Shown: one piece after another, positions 1 through 8,765 of the stretch
Numbering within the stretch: position 1 is the stretch's first letter
Layout: each line of letters opens with the position of its first letter
Origin: Laceyella tengchongensis
Lineage (GTDB): Bacteria > Bacillota > Bacilli > Thermoactinomycetales > Thermoactinomycetaceae
Length of the DNA stretch: 64,000 bases
NCBI RefSeq assembly: GCF_900182735.1
Contig: NZ_FXTU01000009.1
Span: forward strand, 1 to 64,000
Reading direction: 5' to 3'
Made by a program: the position numbers and the translations under genes
The notes under the pieces: model-generated
The model's database searches: none
What the model was told of the DNA's origin: nothing
The model's input: the letters and a program-made list of their open reading frames with translations, nothing else

Positions 1-172
<172 letters not shown>

Positions 173-302
173 GGTTTCACACCGAAGTGCGAAACTGAGG
201 TTTGAGTCTATGCTCAATGAATTGACAGGTCACGTTGTCACTCTTTAGTTTTCAAGGAACGCTACTTTCATTGTTGTGCCGCCGTTCGTGGCGACAAATA
301 CG

Positions 303-331
303 ATACTAACATCATTTCAAATATGAGTCAA
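303..331 (-). promoter_or_regulatory. rRNA operon promoter
   Basis: On the minus strand TTGACT is followed by exactly 17 bases and then TAGTAT. This is a near-consensus SigA promoter 130 bp upstream of the 16S 5' end. Between promoter and gene (240-261) lies a CCTTGAAAACTAAA boxA-like element, typical of rRNA antitermination leaders in Bacillota. Confidence 0.8.
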
Positions 332-350
332 CACTTTTTTTCATTTTTAT

Positions 351-623
351 TTAAGCTACAAAAATCAATTTAACCGCCACCAAATACAAAACCCCTGGCG
401 CTCCTAACATTCCCGCCACAATGGCCGTCACCGGATTAATAGGAATGTGGAAATGAACGTACTGCCCAGCCAAATTGATTAAAAACAACACCAATCCCCC
501 AATGGCAGAATATAAAAAGCCCTGCCATATCCAATACAAAGGCTGAGTGACCGACCGGTTAATCACCATGAACACCACCACGGCCCCAACCAACGCAAAT
601 ACCCACCACTTGATTTCCATCAT
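351..623 (-). CDS. bofA: pro-sigmaK processing inhibitor BofA family protein
   Basis: This is a 90-residue, very hydrophobic protein with an N-terminal membrane segment and a C-terminal block ending in PINPVTAIVAGMLGAPGVLYL, which matches the BofA family. In sporulating Bacillota BofA sits in the forespore outer membrane and holds the SpoIVFB protease inactive until the SigK checkpoint is passed. A strong AAAGGAGG lies just upstream of two adjacent ATGs. The position between recR and an rRNA operon matches Bacillus. A CPBP protease gene separates it from recR here. Confidence 0.9.
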   Translation of the reverse strand: MMEIKWWVFALVGAVVVFMVINRSVTQPLYWIWQGFLYSAIGGLVLFLINLAGQYVHFHIPINPVTAIVAGMLGAPGVLYLVAVKLIFVA

Positions 624-677
624 TCTCTTCCCTCCTTTTAAATGGACAAGCTACAATTCCAATCTATGCCCCAATCT

Positions 678-1667
678 TCAAAAATATCCCCAGCTTATGC
701 TACCTGATATATCAACCCAGGTTGCAACAGCATTGTTGAGGCAGTGAAACATGATCGGCGCCCACAAGGTTTTTGTCCACACTCTGAGCCAACCCATGAC
801 CACACCCAACAAAAACAACGCCGGAAATAGTGGTACATCAATGTGGAACAGTGCAAACAACATCGCCGACGCCCCCACTCCCGCAACTGCACCGACATGT
901 TTGGTCAGCCATCCCTGCAAATACCCGCGAAACAGGATTTCCTCCGCGATCGGCCCGATAAACCCGATCGTTATCCACTGCAAAAGCAGTAAGACGGGAT
1001 GAGATTGACCCGCCTGTTCTATGCCACGGCTGATGCTCTCTTCACGCCACGAGGACAGTTCCAATGAGCAGAGATCAGCAAACCATTCTGTCAAATGGCG
1101 GTCAACCACCAACACAAAAAACAGATACAATCCGACAATGACCAACGGAACCTTTACCCAAAAGGCGGCATCCACGGAGACACAATCGATCTGTCGCCAT
1201 TTACCCTGTAATAAAAATATTGATACCAAACATATCCACATGAATGGAAAATATGGCGCCAACAATGACAAAGCTTCCGTCTCTCCCTGTTCGGGCAACA
1301 AAGTAAGCAACAGGGGCAAGGCGAGCTGAAAGGTTTGAACCCACGCCGTGAAATAAACAATATCCCTCACTTCAAGCTCCGATCCCAACAACATCCGCTC
1401 CTGGGAAAAACGGAGCAAACAGCCGCATAACACAAACACAATGCTCCCAGCCATCAAAATGATCCCCCACACCGCAAGCACTGCCATCTGCCCAGCGGAA
1501 AGCTTCTCCACCGGTGCGATCAGCCATGTACCGTGCGGAGTCTGCTGCCAATCCAGCAGTGAAAATTCAAGAGGAACCATGAGAAAAAACGCAGCGCATA
1601 ACAGCCAGGCCGCTCCTTGACGAAGTAGGTTTAATCGCCTCCAACCCGGTCTTATCATCTCACTCAA
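678..1667 (-). CDS. CPBP family intramembrane glutamic endopeptidase
   Basis: This 329-residue multi-spanning membrane protein carries the CPBP (Abi/CAAX protease-like) motifs: EEILFRG around residue 243, FALFH about 28 residues later, and a C-terminal HCLNNAVA motif. These supply the catalytic Glu and His residues of the family. Substrate is unknown; relatives process prenylated or bacteriocin peptides or act in immunity. The first possible start is a TTG at 1667; an ATG three codons later is equally possible, and neither has a strong ribosome-binding site. The gene is inserted between recR and bofA. Confidence 0.85.
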   Translation of the reverse strand: MSEMIRPGWRRLNLLRQGAAWLLCAAFFLMVPLEFSLLDWQQTPHGTWLIAPVEKLSAGQMAVLAVWGIILMAGSIVFVLCGCLLRFSQERMLLGSELEVRDIVYFTAWVQTFQLALPLLLTLLPEQGETEALSLLAPYFPFMWICLVSIFLLQGKWRQIDCVSVDAAFWVKVPLVIVGLYLFFVLVVDRHLTEWFADLCSLELSSWREESISRGIEQAGQSHPVLLLLQWITIGFIGPIAEEILFRGYLQGWLTKHVGAVAGVGASAMLFALFHIDVPLFPALFLLGVVMGWLRVWTKTLWAPIMFHCLNNAVATWVDISGSISWGYF

Positions 1668-1696
1668 TCACTATTCACCCGCTTTTTAACAAAATA

Positions 1697-1733
1697 AGAG
1701 CGACCCCCTTTTTTTGAAAAAGAGTGTCGCTCT
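1697..1733 (-). terminator. Terminator downstream of recR
   Basis: The arms AGAGCGAC and GTCGCTCT enclose an A/T-rich inner stem, followed on the minus strand by TTATTTTG. It sits just past the recR stop codon and should end the dnaX-ybaB-recR transcript. Confidence 0.75.
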
Positions 1734-1756
1734 ACTATATGCACCGGCTTGTCAGA

Positions 1757-2353
1757 TTAAACCTCACGCCGTCCTTCCAAAGCTTTAGTCAGAGTCACTT
1801 CATCTGCATACTCCAAATCGCCGCCAACCGGCAACCCATGCGCGATTCGCGTCACTTTCAAACCAAACGGCTTAATCAGTCGCGATAAGTACATAGCCGT
1901 GGCTTCCCCCTCGATATTGGGGTTGGTCGCCAAGATCAATTCCTGCACGTTGTCATCTTCCAAGCGCTTCAACAACTCAGGAATTTTCAATTCTTCGGGC
2001 CCGATTCCCTCAATTGGGGAAATCGCTCCATGCAACACATGGTACATCCCGTTGAACTCACGCGTGCGTTCCATCGCCATCAAATCTTTGGTGTCCTGAA
2101 CCACGCAAATGACCGACCGATCCCGCTGTTTATCCGAACATATATAGCATGGGTCATGATCAGTAATATTTCCGCATACCGAACAAGTATGCAGATCGCG
2201 TTTGGCCCGAACCAAGGCTTTGGCCAAATCCAGCACATCGTCCTCTTCCATCGTCAATACGTAAAACGCCAATCTTTGCGCCGTTTTGGGACCAATCCCC
2301 GGCAACCGCATGAATCCTTCGATCAGTTTTGATATCGGTTCAGGCACATACAA
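1757..2353 (-). CDS. recR: Recombination mediator protein RecR
   Basis: This 198-residue protein has the RecR layout. An N-terminal helix-hairpin-helix (LPGIGPKTAQRLAF, residues 17-30) is followed by a four-cysteine zinc finger (C57, C60, C69, C72) and a Toprim domain starting near residue 80. RecR works with RecF and RecO to load RecA on gapped DNA. The start is a TTG at 2353, supported by GGGGTGG at proper spacing and by alignment with the known PEPISKLI N-terminus. It follows ybaB and dnaX in the classical order. Confidence 0.97.
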   Translation of the reverse strand: MYVPEPISKLIEGFMRLPGIGPKTAQRLAFYVLTMEEDDVLDLAKALVRAKRDLHTCSVCGNITDHDPCYICSDKQRDRSVICVVQDTKDLMAMERTREFNGMYHVLHGAISPIEGIGPEELKIPELLKRLEDDNVQELILATNPNIEGEATAMYLSRLIKPFGLKVTRIAHGLPVGGDLEYADEVTLTKALEGRREV

Positions 2354-2375
2354 CGTTCGCCACCCCTAGCTTTTA

Positions 2376-2693
2376 CTAAAACAGTCCGGGAATGTTCATT
2401 CCACCAGTAAACTTACCCAGGTCTTTCGCCAACAACTCGTCGGCTTGCTTCATCGCATCATTAAAAGCGGCCGTAATGAGATCTTGCAACATTTCCACGT
2501 CATCGGGATCAACCACTTCCGGCGCGATTTCAATCCCCCGCAACTGTTTGTGCCCGTTCATGGTCACTTTGACCACACCGCCGCCTGCAGTGCCGGTAAC
2601 TTCTTTATGCTCCAGTTCCTGTTGCGCTTTGGCCATTTCCTGTTGCATTTTTTTTACTTGTTTCATCATTTGATTCATGTTGTTTCGCATCAT
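2376..2693 (-). CDS. YbaB/EbfC family nucleoid-associated protein
   Basis: This short basic/acidic helical protein (about 105 residues) begins MMRNNMNQMMKQVKKMQQEM, the typical YbaB N-terminal coiled coil. It has the conserved EVTGTAGGGVVKVTMNG and DPDDVEMLQDLI blocks. The family binds DNA as a dimer and is almost always encoded between dnaX and recR, as here. The start was set at 2693 because GGGAGG lies at optimal spacing; an upstream in-frame ATG at 2726 would overlap dnaX and has no such site. Confidence 0.95.
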   Translation of the reverse strand: MMRNNMNQMMKQVKKMQQEMAKAQQELEHKEVTGTAGGGVVKVTMNGHKQLRGIEIAPEVVDPDDVEMLQDLITAAFNDAMKQADELLAKDLGKFTGGMNIPGLF

Positions 2694-2712
2694 AAGGACT
2701 GTTCCTCCCACA

Positions 2713-4407
2713 CTAGTTTTGGTCAATCACCTTTACCAATCGCTCACCAAACAAGTCGATGGCCTTCTTAATAATATCATCATCTCCGCCAGATTCCGCG
2801 GGTTCATTCGGTTGCGTTTCCCGTTGTTTGCCATGGCGCGCCACAAATTCCTGCCATTCCGGCATCATGATGGTTTTTAACCGCATCGGCGCTCCCAACA
2901 CTTGCGCCATTACCTGCTGAATCAAATCTTTGTGCTTGTTTTCCACCGTCTCGCAATGGATCTTGCTACGGAAAGCCAACACAACCGTGTCTTTTGTCGC
3001 CCCCACTACTTCGCCGTCAACCAGCCAGGCGTGCACCATGATCTTCTCTTCTTTGACCCGGTACAAAACTTCCGGCCAAGCGCGCTTGATTTCTTTCAGT
3101 TTCTCAGCGGACAGCAAAGTGAGCCACTGTTCGGTCAGAGAGGTCAACCGCGGTTGGCTTTTGACCGCGGCAGCCGGTTTCGGATGTGCTGCCGGAGCTG
3201 GCGTTGCCCGTTCAACGGGTGCGGGGGGAGCCGTCTGCAACGTGCGCAAGGCTTGCTCCAACTCACGAATCCGCTCTTCCAATTGGGCTAGTGGAGCCGA
3301 AGCAGCCGGTTTCTGCTCCTGCCCGCCTGTATCGCTGAGGCGAAGCATCGCCATTTCCAGCACAACCCGGGGATGGGCGACCCATTTCATCTGCTGCTGG
3401 TAATGGAGCAACAAATCCAACATCTGCGTCAAACGGTCTATGGACAACTGTTGGCCCAAGCGAGGAAGCAAATCACTGTATCCCAGGCTTGATTTGACAA
3501 CATCCAACTGTGGTGCCGTTTTAAACAGCATGACATCCCGAACGGCCTGAATGAAATCCTGAATCAGCTTCTCCGGCTCCATCCCGCCCGTGACGGCTTC
3601 ATCCAACGCCTTCAGCGCTTCAGAAACGGAGCCGTCTACAACTGCTTGAAGCATGCGCAACATGATTTCTTTGGATACCGCTCCGGTCACAGCCAAGACA
3701 GCTTGTTCGTCCAGCCGGTCTTCGGCAAAAGCCAGGGCCTGATCCAATAAGCTCAAGGCATCGCGCATGCCGCCGTCCGCCGCACGCGCCACTGCGTACA
3801 GGGCTGTGTCGTCATAGGATACTCCCATCGACTCGCAGATTACTTTCATATGGGCGACAATCAGCTCAAAAGAAATGCGGCGGAAAGAGAAACGCTGGCA
3901 ACGGGATATGATCGTCGGAGGGAGTTTGTGCGGTTCCGTCGTGGCTAAAATGAAAATGACGTGCGCTGGAGGTTCTTCCAATGTCTTCAACAGGGCGTTG
4001 AACGCCTCTGTCGTCAACATATGAACCTCGTCGATGATGTACACCTTGTAACGAACTTCCGTTGGGGCATATTTCACTTTATCCCGCAATTCGCGGATTT
4101 CTTCTACTCCACGGTTGGAAGCGGCGTCAATCTCCACCACGTCCATCATCGCGCCCTCGGTGATCCGCTTGCACGCCTCGCACTCATTGCACGGTTCAGG
4201 TGCCGGGCCGTGCACACAGTTAACCGCTTTAGCCAAGATCCTAGCGGCACTGGTCTTCCCCGTCCCCCGTGGGCCATTGAAGAGGTAAGCATGCGAAAGA
4301 TGCTGCTCCTTCAAAGCGTTTTTCAGCGTTTTTGTCACATGTTCTTGCCCAACCAAGTCTTCAAAACGTTGCGATCTCCATACCCGATATAATGCCCGAT
4401 AGGACAC
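2713..4407 (-). CDS. dnaX: DNA polymerase III subunit gamma/tau
   Basis: This is the clamp-loader ATPase of the replicative polymerase. The Walker A GPRGTGKT is at residues 45-52, the zinc-binding cysteines at 64, 73, 76 and 79, and DEVHML (Walker B) and a sensor region follow. The C-terminal third is a Pro/Ala-rich linker plus a tau-type domain. The start is taken as GTG at 4407 (VSYRALYRVW), which has GGAG nine bases upstream and matches the family N-terminus; an ATG at 4440 would add 11 unlikely residues. Length (564 aa) is usual for Bacillota. Confidence 0.96.
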   Translation of the reverse strand: MSYRALYRVWRSQRFEDLVGQEHVTKTLKNALKEQHLSHAYLFNGPRGTGKTSAARILAKAVNCVHGPAPEPCNECEACKRITEGAMMDVVEIDAASNRGVEEIRELRDKVKYAPTEVRYKVYIIDEVHMLTTEAFNALLKTLEEPPAHVIFILATTEPHKLPPTIISRCQRFSFRRISFELIVAHMKVICESMGVSYDDTALYAVARAADGGMRDALSLLDQALAFAEDRLDEQAVLAVTGAVSKEIMLRMLQAVVDGSVSEALKALDEAVTGGMEPEKLIQDFIQAVRDVMLFKTAPQLDVVKSSLGYSDLLPRLGQQLSIDRLTQMLDLLLHYQQQMKWVAHPRVVLEMAMLRLSDTGGQEQKPAASAPLAQLEERIRELEQALRTLQTAPPAPVERATPAPAAHPKPAAAVKSQPRLTSLTEQWLTLLSAEKLKEIKRAWPEVLYRVKEEKIMVHAWLVDGEVVGATKDTVVLAFRSKIHCETVENKHKDLIQQVMAQVLGAPMRLKTIMMPEWQEFVARHGKQRETQPNEPAESGGDDDIIKKAIDLFGERLVKVIDQN

Positions 4408-4510
4408 ACCCAACACTCCAGCCTTCCCCATGTGGGGCAAAATCTGATGATCCTTTTTATCATACTACACCGATTCTCTTTTTTCCAAAAGACAACGGGT
4501 CTTCGGAAAA

Positions 4511-4536
4511 ACAAAAACCCACCGTCAAGTGGGTTC
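4511..4536 (-). terminator. Terminator of the PAS histidine kinase gene
   Basis: On the minus strand AACCCAC, a short loop and GTGGGTT are followed by a T-rich tract. The hairpin lies 80 bp past the kinase stop codon and upstream of dnaX. Confidence 0.7.
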
Positions 4537-4614
4537 AGTTGATCAACGAAGCAGTGGAAAAGGAAGGGGTCACCAGCTCACCAACATTAGTTGCGCTTCT
4601 GACAGAGCCATAGG

Positions 4615-5838
4615 TCAAGCCAGAGGCAAATAAACGCGCATCGTCGTGCCTGTCTCGCTTGAATCTGGCTCGATCGTCCCACCCAACTCCATCAGGATTT
4701 GCCTACAAATGGGTAGCCCCAATCCCGTGCCATTCTCTTTCGTGGTAAAAAAAGGCTCAAATATCTTCTCTTGCACCTCTTCGGGAATCCCCGATCCCGA
4801 ATCGATGATCTCCACCTGCAACTGCCGTTCCTCCGCCATCGTGGCCAAACGGATGCTTAGCTTTCCACCCCGTTTCATCGCTTCGATGGCGTTTTTGCTC
4901 AAATTAAGGAAAACCTGCTTTAGCATCTCTCCGTCAGCAATGACGACAGGAAGGGCGGAGACGCTTTTTTCAAAAGAAACATCTATATTATGCAATAAGG
5001 CCTCATTTTTAATGATGGGCAATATCTCCCTCAAAACTTTGATCACATTCACAGCCCGCAAATCAGTTTGGCGGGGTTTGCTCAAGAGCAGGATCTCACC
5101 GACGAGATTGCTGATCCGCCCGATCTCTTTCAACATTATATCAATATAGCCGCATTCTTTGCCTTGGCCGCTATCTTTTAACTTATGCCGGATCACTTGC
5201 AGGAATCCTTTAATGGCGGTCAAAGGATTGCGGATCTCGTGGGCCGTACCGGCCGCGATTTGGCCAATGGTGGCCAAACGGCTGTTGCGCCGAACTTGCA
5301 ATTCCAACAAACGGAGTGCGGTAATATCTTCGATCACCAGCATATAGCCCGCCAACCGTTGCTCATAATTTTTGAGCGCTTGCATGCGCAACGTGAAGTA
5401 CCGCTCCTCCCCTTCATCATGCCACACCCAGTCCATCTCCTGTCCGTCCCAGGCTGAGTACACGAATGAAGTCAATTGCTCCTTTTCTTGCGCCTGCAAG
5501 CCCAACTGGGCAACCAATTCCTCAAATGATCGATAAACCACCCGCGCCCGATCCAATCTCAACAGCTTGGCGGCCGCAGGATTGAGTTCCAACACTTGGC
5601 TGCATTCATCTAGCACAATCACCCCAAGATGAATGTTCGCCATCATCTGGGCGGCCATGCGCTCAACCGTTATCATCGGATAAAAAGTAAGGTACTGGCA
5701 AGATGGATCAGCATGGTCTGTTAAGGATTTCATGTTCATATTAATCATAATCGCACCGCCACATCGTCGCTTCCCTTCTTCTCTTGAACTTCTTCCTACG
5801 TGAACACGGTTCTCTCGAAAGATTTCGCCTCGGACCAA
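4615..5838 (-). CDS. Soluble PAS-domain sensor histidine kinase (sporulation-kinase-like)
   Basis: A PAS domain (roughly residues 60-170) is followed by a HisKA H-box (AAGTAHEIRNPLTAIKGFLQ) and a HATPase domain with N, G1 (DSGSGIPEE) and G2 (GTGLGLPICRQI) boxes. There are no membrane segments, so the kinase is cytoplasmic. No response regulator is adjacent, which with the domain plan resembles the orphan phosphorelay kinases that feed Spo0F/Spo0A; that role is inference. The N-terminal 30-36 residues before MINMNMKS are doubtful because the most upstream start has no clear ribosome-binding site. Confidence 0.88.
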   Translation of the reverse strand: MVRGEIFRENRVHVGRSSREEGKRRCGGAIMINMNMKSLTDHADPSCQYLTFYPMITVERMAAQMMANIHLGVIVLDECSQVLELNPAAAKLLRLDRARVVYRSFEELVAQLGLQAQEKEQLTSFVYSAWDGQEMDWVWHDEGEERYFTLRMQALKNYEQRLAGYMLVIEDITALRLLELQVRRNSRLATIGQIAAGTAHEIRNPLTAIKGFLQVIRHKLKDSGQGKECGYIDIMLKEIGRISNLVGEILLLSKPRQTDLRAVNVIKVLREILPIIKNEALLHNIDVSFEKSVSALPVVIADGEMLKQVFLNLSKNAIEAMKRGGKLSIRLATMAEERQLQVEIIDSGSGIPEEVQEKIFEPFFTTKENGTGLGLPICRQILMELGGTIEPDSSETGTTMRVYLPLA

Positions 5839-6091
5839 CTACTCAGCATGGTCGCCGCCTATCCCAACGGATGCGCAACGTTCCGACAAGGGAAGGTTCC
5901 CCGCTCTCCATGAAAATCAGAAAAACAGGACGAGCCCCGATCGGCACGAGTCACCTCCATTTGGCTGACACTTTTTATGTTGGAACTTTTTTGTCTAAAT
6001 TGTGATATTTTTTAATTCGCCATTTTCCACTTTCTTCCTTCAAAAAAATCAGTCTTTTTTGCTTTTTGCCGAGGAAAGGGTTGGAAAGCGC

Positions 6092-6123
6092 AAAAAAGCC
6101 CAAGCTCCAAAATGGAACTTGGA
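6092..6123 (-). terminator. Terminator of the SRP RNA gene
   Basis: On the minus strand CAAGTTCC, TTTT and GGAGCTTG are followed by GGCTTTTTTG. The hairpin starts about 20 nt after the closing stem of the SRP RNA. Confidence 0.8.
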
Positions 6124-6143
6124 CTTGTCGTCATCTTATGTAG

Positions 6144-6410
6144 CCGCGCACCTATCCTTGACGCACCTAGCCCGAGCGGGCACTGGATCATCAGCTCAAA
6201 CCAGGCACCCCTACGGCACACGAGGATTCTCCCTTAGTGCTGCTTCCGTCAGGACCTGACACGGTTCGGAAGGCCTCGTTGCGTAGGACCCAATTATCAA
6301 CACTGATCATCCAGACCAGACCTCGCACAAGATGCGCCTCAGATAGGAATTCAACCCCGTTAAGGCGGATTACGGGTTACAGGGCACCGCCAGCTCCCCA
6401 TCTAGCGCGG
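6144..6410 (-). ncRNA. ffs: Signal recognition particle RNA, large Bacillus type
   Basis: The minus strand contains the universal SRP domain IV motif CAGGTCCTGACGGAAGCAGC near 6252. About 267 nt are bracketed by complementary ends (CCGCGC at 6405-6410 pairs with GCGCGG at 6144-6149), so this is the long Alu-containing form of spore-forming Bacillota rather than the short enterobacterial 4.5S form. It scaffolds Ffh for cotranslational membrane targeting. In Bacillus it lies between tadA and dnaX. The same order is kept here, but tadA is about 54 kb away because of intervening genes and the accessory island. Confidence 0.95.
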
Positions 6411-6592
6411 TGTTTCTATCATAACACAAGGAGCCCTGCCATCGCAACGGGTGGATATATTTTACTGAAATACGATGAATATATAATCTAAGTATATAGA
6501 ATCAAGCTGATTTGTCCTGTTTTTCTTTGCAATTAATATTAGAACGTTCTGATGTATCAAGTTGGTGGGTAGAAGCGGCGAAAAAACCTTTT

Positions 6593-6880
6593 TTAACCCC
6601 GGATGCTAATCCACTTGGTGGCCAACCGGATCGCCTCAAACTGGATCGCTTGATCGCTGTTGGAAAGGGTGAGACCCTCTCGGTCGACGCACGGCTGGCA
6701 TGCCCAACGTTCTTTTTCTGACGCGGCCACAATCCGGATCTCCCACGGCTTTACATTTTTATCGCAAAACTCGCAGCGAGCTTGCGTATTTCCCGCATAC
6801 TCTTCCATATCGAGTCGCCCTTTAAATTGAGCATGGTACTGCTTGGCCTGTTCCCGAACGCGCGCTTTGCGCTCTTCCAT
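6593..6880 (-). CDS. Small protein with a CxxC...CxxC zinc-ribbon-like motif
   Basis: This 95-residue protein has a basic, helical N-terminus and a central CEFC ... CQPC pair separated by about 20 residues, suggesting a single zinc site. I do not recognise the family. GGGAGG lies nine bases upstream of the ATG, which supports translation. It stands alone between the SRP RNA and the ArsB/NhaD permease. A DksA/TraR- or HNH-like zinc knuckle is possible but unproven. Confidence 0.65.
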   Translation of the reverse strand: MEERKARVREQAKQYHAQFKGRLDMEEYAGNTQARCEFCDKNVKPWEIRIVAASEKERWACQPCVDREGLTLSNSDQAIQFEAIRLATKWISIRG

Positions 6881-7009
6881 TGTTCATATCCTCCCTTGGG
6901 CCACCGGAGGACTGTGCCGGCGCCGAATTTTCCTGTATTCGTGCATTTTACCACAACTTGCCCAAGTACGGGATATTCTGCTTGCGCACGAATTGGAACC
7001 GGTTTTTGC

Positions 7010-8317
7010 TTACTGGAAATGGATTAGGTAACGCAAATAGATATACAGATGCGAAATGGCCAAGGAAAGCAACATGATAGGCATACCCATTTTCAAAAAC
7101 TGCCAGAAGCTGAAGCCCTGTTTTTCCCTAGCGGCAAGACCAGCCACCACCACGTTGGCGGAAGCGCCGATAATCGTTCCGTTCCCACCAAGGCAGGCAC
7201 CTAGGGACAAGGACCACCACAAGGCGTCAGCTTGCGGCCCGTCGATAGCAAATCCAAGACCAGCAATCATATCTTGAATGAGCGGAATCATCGTCGCCAC
7301 AAAAGGAATGTTGTCGATAAAGGCAGAAGCGATTCCCGACACCCATAAGATTAACACCGAGGCTACCGACACATCTCCGCCAGTCACTCGCAAGAGTTCG
7401 GAAGCCAATAACTTGATCACGCCCACTTCTTGCAAGCTTCCCACCAGCACAAATAATCCAGCGAAGAAGAAGATAGTGGGCCATTCCACGTATTCAAACA
7501 CCTTTTCCACATCTTCATCTTTCACACTGATCAGCAACAATAGCGTGGCGCCAGTCATGGCCACCACGGCCGCCTCGATGTGAATTACCGAGTGAAGCAC
7601 AAACCCCAGAATGGTCAAGCCCAGCACGATTAGGGATTTGGTCAACAACTTCTGATCCGTAATGTAGGCCTTCTCATCCAATTTCATCAGCTCATTCACC
7701 ATCGCTTGATCCACCTTCATCCGGCGACGATAAATCAGGTACACCAGAAACAGCACGACTGCCATGATCACAATCACGACCGGCGCCAAATTCAACAGAA
7801 AGTCATTGAAGGTCAGATGCTTGTTGGCAGAGCCGATAATGATGTTGGGCGGGTCGCCGATCAACGTGGCGGTGCCCCCGATATTGGACGCAACCGCTTC
7901 CATGATCAAAAAGGGAATCGCATCCACTTTCAGCATGCGGGTGATGGAGAACGTCACCGGAACAATCAACAGCACGGTGGTTACATTATCCAAAAAGGCT
8001 GACAATAGCGCCGTAAGTGCCGACAACATGACCAGGATGCGAACCGGATTGCCTCCAGACAGCTTAGCGGTTTTCACGGCGAGATATTGGAATATCCCCG
8101 TTTTATTGATAATCCCCACTAGGATCATCATCCCGATCAAAAGAATAATCGTCTCCCAATCGATGTACTCGTGAAACGCTTTTTCCGTGTCCAAAATTCC
8201 CAACACAATGACGGCAGAAGCACCAAGCAAGGCCACAACAGCCCGATTCAATTTTTCAGTGATAATGAAGGCATAAACAATTAAAAAGACCGTAACCGCT
8301 ATCACCGTTGGGCTCAT
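7010..8317 (-). CDS. ArsB/NhaD (SLC13, P-protein type) ion transporter
   Basis: This 435-residue membrane protein has about eleven hydrophobic segments in two inverted halves. Each half carries the family hallmark: SAFLDNVTTVLLIVPV with SNIGGTATLIGDPPN in the first, and SAFIDNIPFVATMIPL with LGGNGTIIGASANV in the second. The family contains arsenite, sodium/proton and dicarboxylate carriers; the substrate cannot be told from sequence, and no arsR or arsC is nearby. The start has a GGGGGAG site. The leader contains an 18-bp perfect hairpin. Confidence 0.85.
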   Translation of the reverse strand: MSPTVIAVTVFLIVYAFIITEKLNRAVVALLGASAVIVLGILDTEKAFHEYIDWETIILLIGMMILVGIINKTGIFQYLAVKTAKLSGGNPVRILVMLSALTALLSAFLDNVTTVLLIVPVTFSITRMLKVDAIPFLIMEAVASNIGGTATLIGDPPNIIIGSANKHLTFNDFLLNLAPVVIVIMAVVLFLVYLIYRRRMKVDQAMVNELMKLDEKAYITDQKLLTKSLIVLGLTILGFVLHSVIHIEAAVVAMTGATLLLLISVKDEDVEKVFEYVEWPTIFFFAGLFVLVGSLQEVGVIKLLASELLRVTGGDVSVASVLILWVSGIASAFIDNIPFVATMIPLIQDMIAGLGFAIDGPQADALWWSLSLGACLGGNGTIIGASANVVVAGLAAREKQGFSFWQFLKMGMPIMLLSLAISHLYIYLRYLIHFQ

Positions 8318-8340
8318 ATCGTTTCTCTCCCCCTCTTGTT

Positions 8341-8384
8341 CATACTAATAGGGAGCCCAGGCCGAAGGGCTCCCTATTAGTATG
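8341..8384. repeat. 18-bp perfect inverted repeat in the divergent intergenic region
   Basis: The arms at 8341-8358 (CATACTAATAGGGAGCCC) and 8367-8384 are perfectly complementary around an 8-base loop. On the minus strand it lies a few bases before the ribosome-binding site of the permease gene, with no U-tract, so it looks like a leader hairpin. On the plus strand a weak T-rich stretch follows. Function is unknown; a translational or attenuation switch is possible. Confidence 0.7.
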
Positions 8385-8586
8385 GTTTCATTTCTTTTCC
8401 TATTATACTAAGATAGCCTAACGCCGTAAATTACAACCGTTCACTGGTAGCGTAATGCCAGTTAAAGATGAATTTATAGGCCGCCCGCTTCTTTTCGCTT
8501 ATTTTTAAATATTCTCCTCTTCTCTCATCCTACTGATCGCCTATAATAGAAGTGTATCAAATTCCAAGGATGAAGGAGCCGACAAG

Positions 8587-8721
8587 ATGAGCTTATTTGA
8601 ACCGTTCGATGTTGATATTGAAGTGGATGAGAACGAGTTGGAAATTGAAATCGGCGGTATCGAAGTTGAGTTGGAACTGAATGAAGACGGCCTCGAACTC
8701 GAAGTAGAATTTGATGATTAA
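8587..8721 (+). CDS. 44-residue highly acidic beta-pattern protein
   Basis: GAAGGAG lies at good spacing before an ATG that opens a 44-residue frame. It has 19 acidic residues, no Lys, Arg or His, and a strict hydrophobic/acidic alternation from about residue 17 to 42 (for example ELEIEIGGIEVELEL). Such alternation predicts amphipathic beta strands. A terminator follows the stop at once. I do not recognise a family. Good start signals, the composition and the 3' terminator argue that it is a real gene. Confidence 0.7.
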   Translation: MSLFEPFDVDIEVDENELEIEIGGIEVELELNEDGLELEVEFDD

Positions 8722-8729
8722 GGGCAAAA

Positions 8730-8765
8730 AGCGGCTTGGTTTTTATGAACCAGGCTGTTTTTTTG
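8730..8765 (+). terminator. Terminator of the small acidic gene
   Basis: GCTTGGTT, a TTTAT loop and GAACCAGGC are followed by a run of seven T. It overlaps the 3' end of the convergent gene on the other strand. Confidence 0.7.

Noticed and set aside
6002..6259. Open frames over the SRP RNA region
   Set aside because: They run through the conserved SRP RNA domain IV motif and its terminator and have no protein-like pattern.
8341..8384. Miniature transposon (MITE)
   Set aside because: The inverted repeat is only 44 bp, with no target duplication visible and no second copy in the window.
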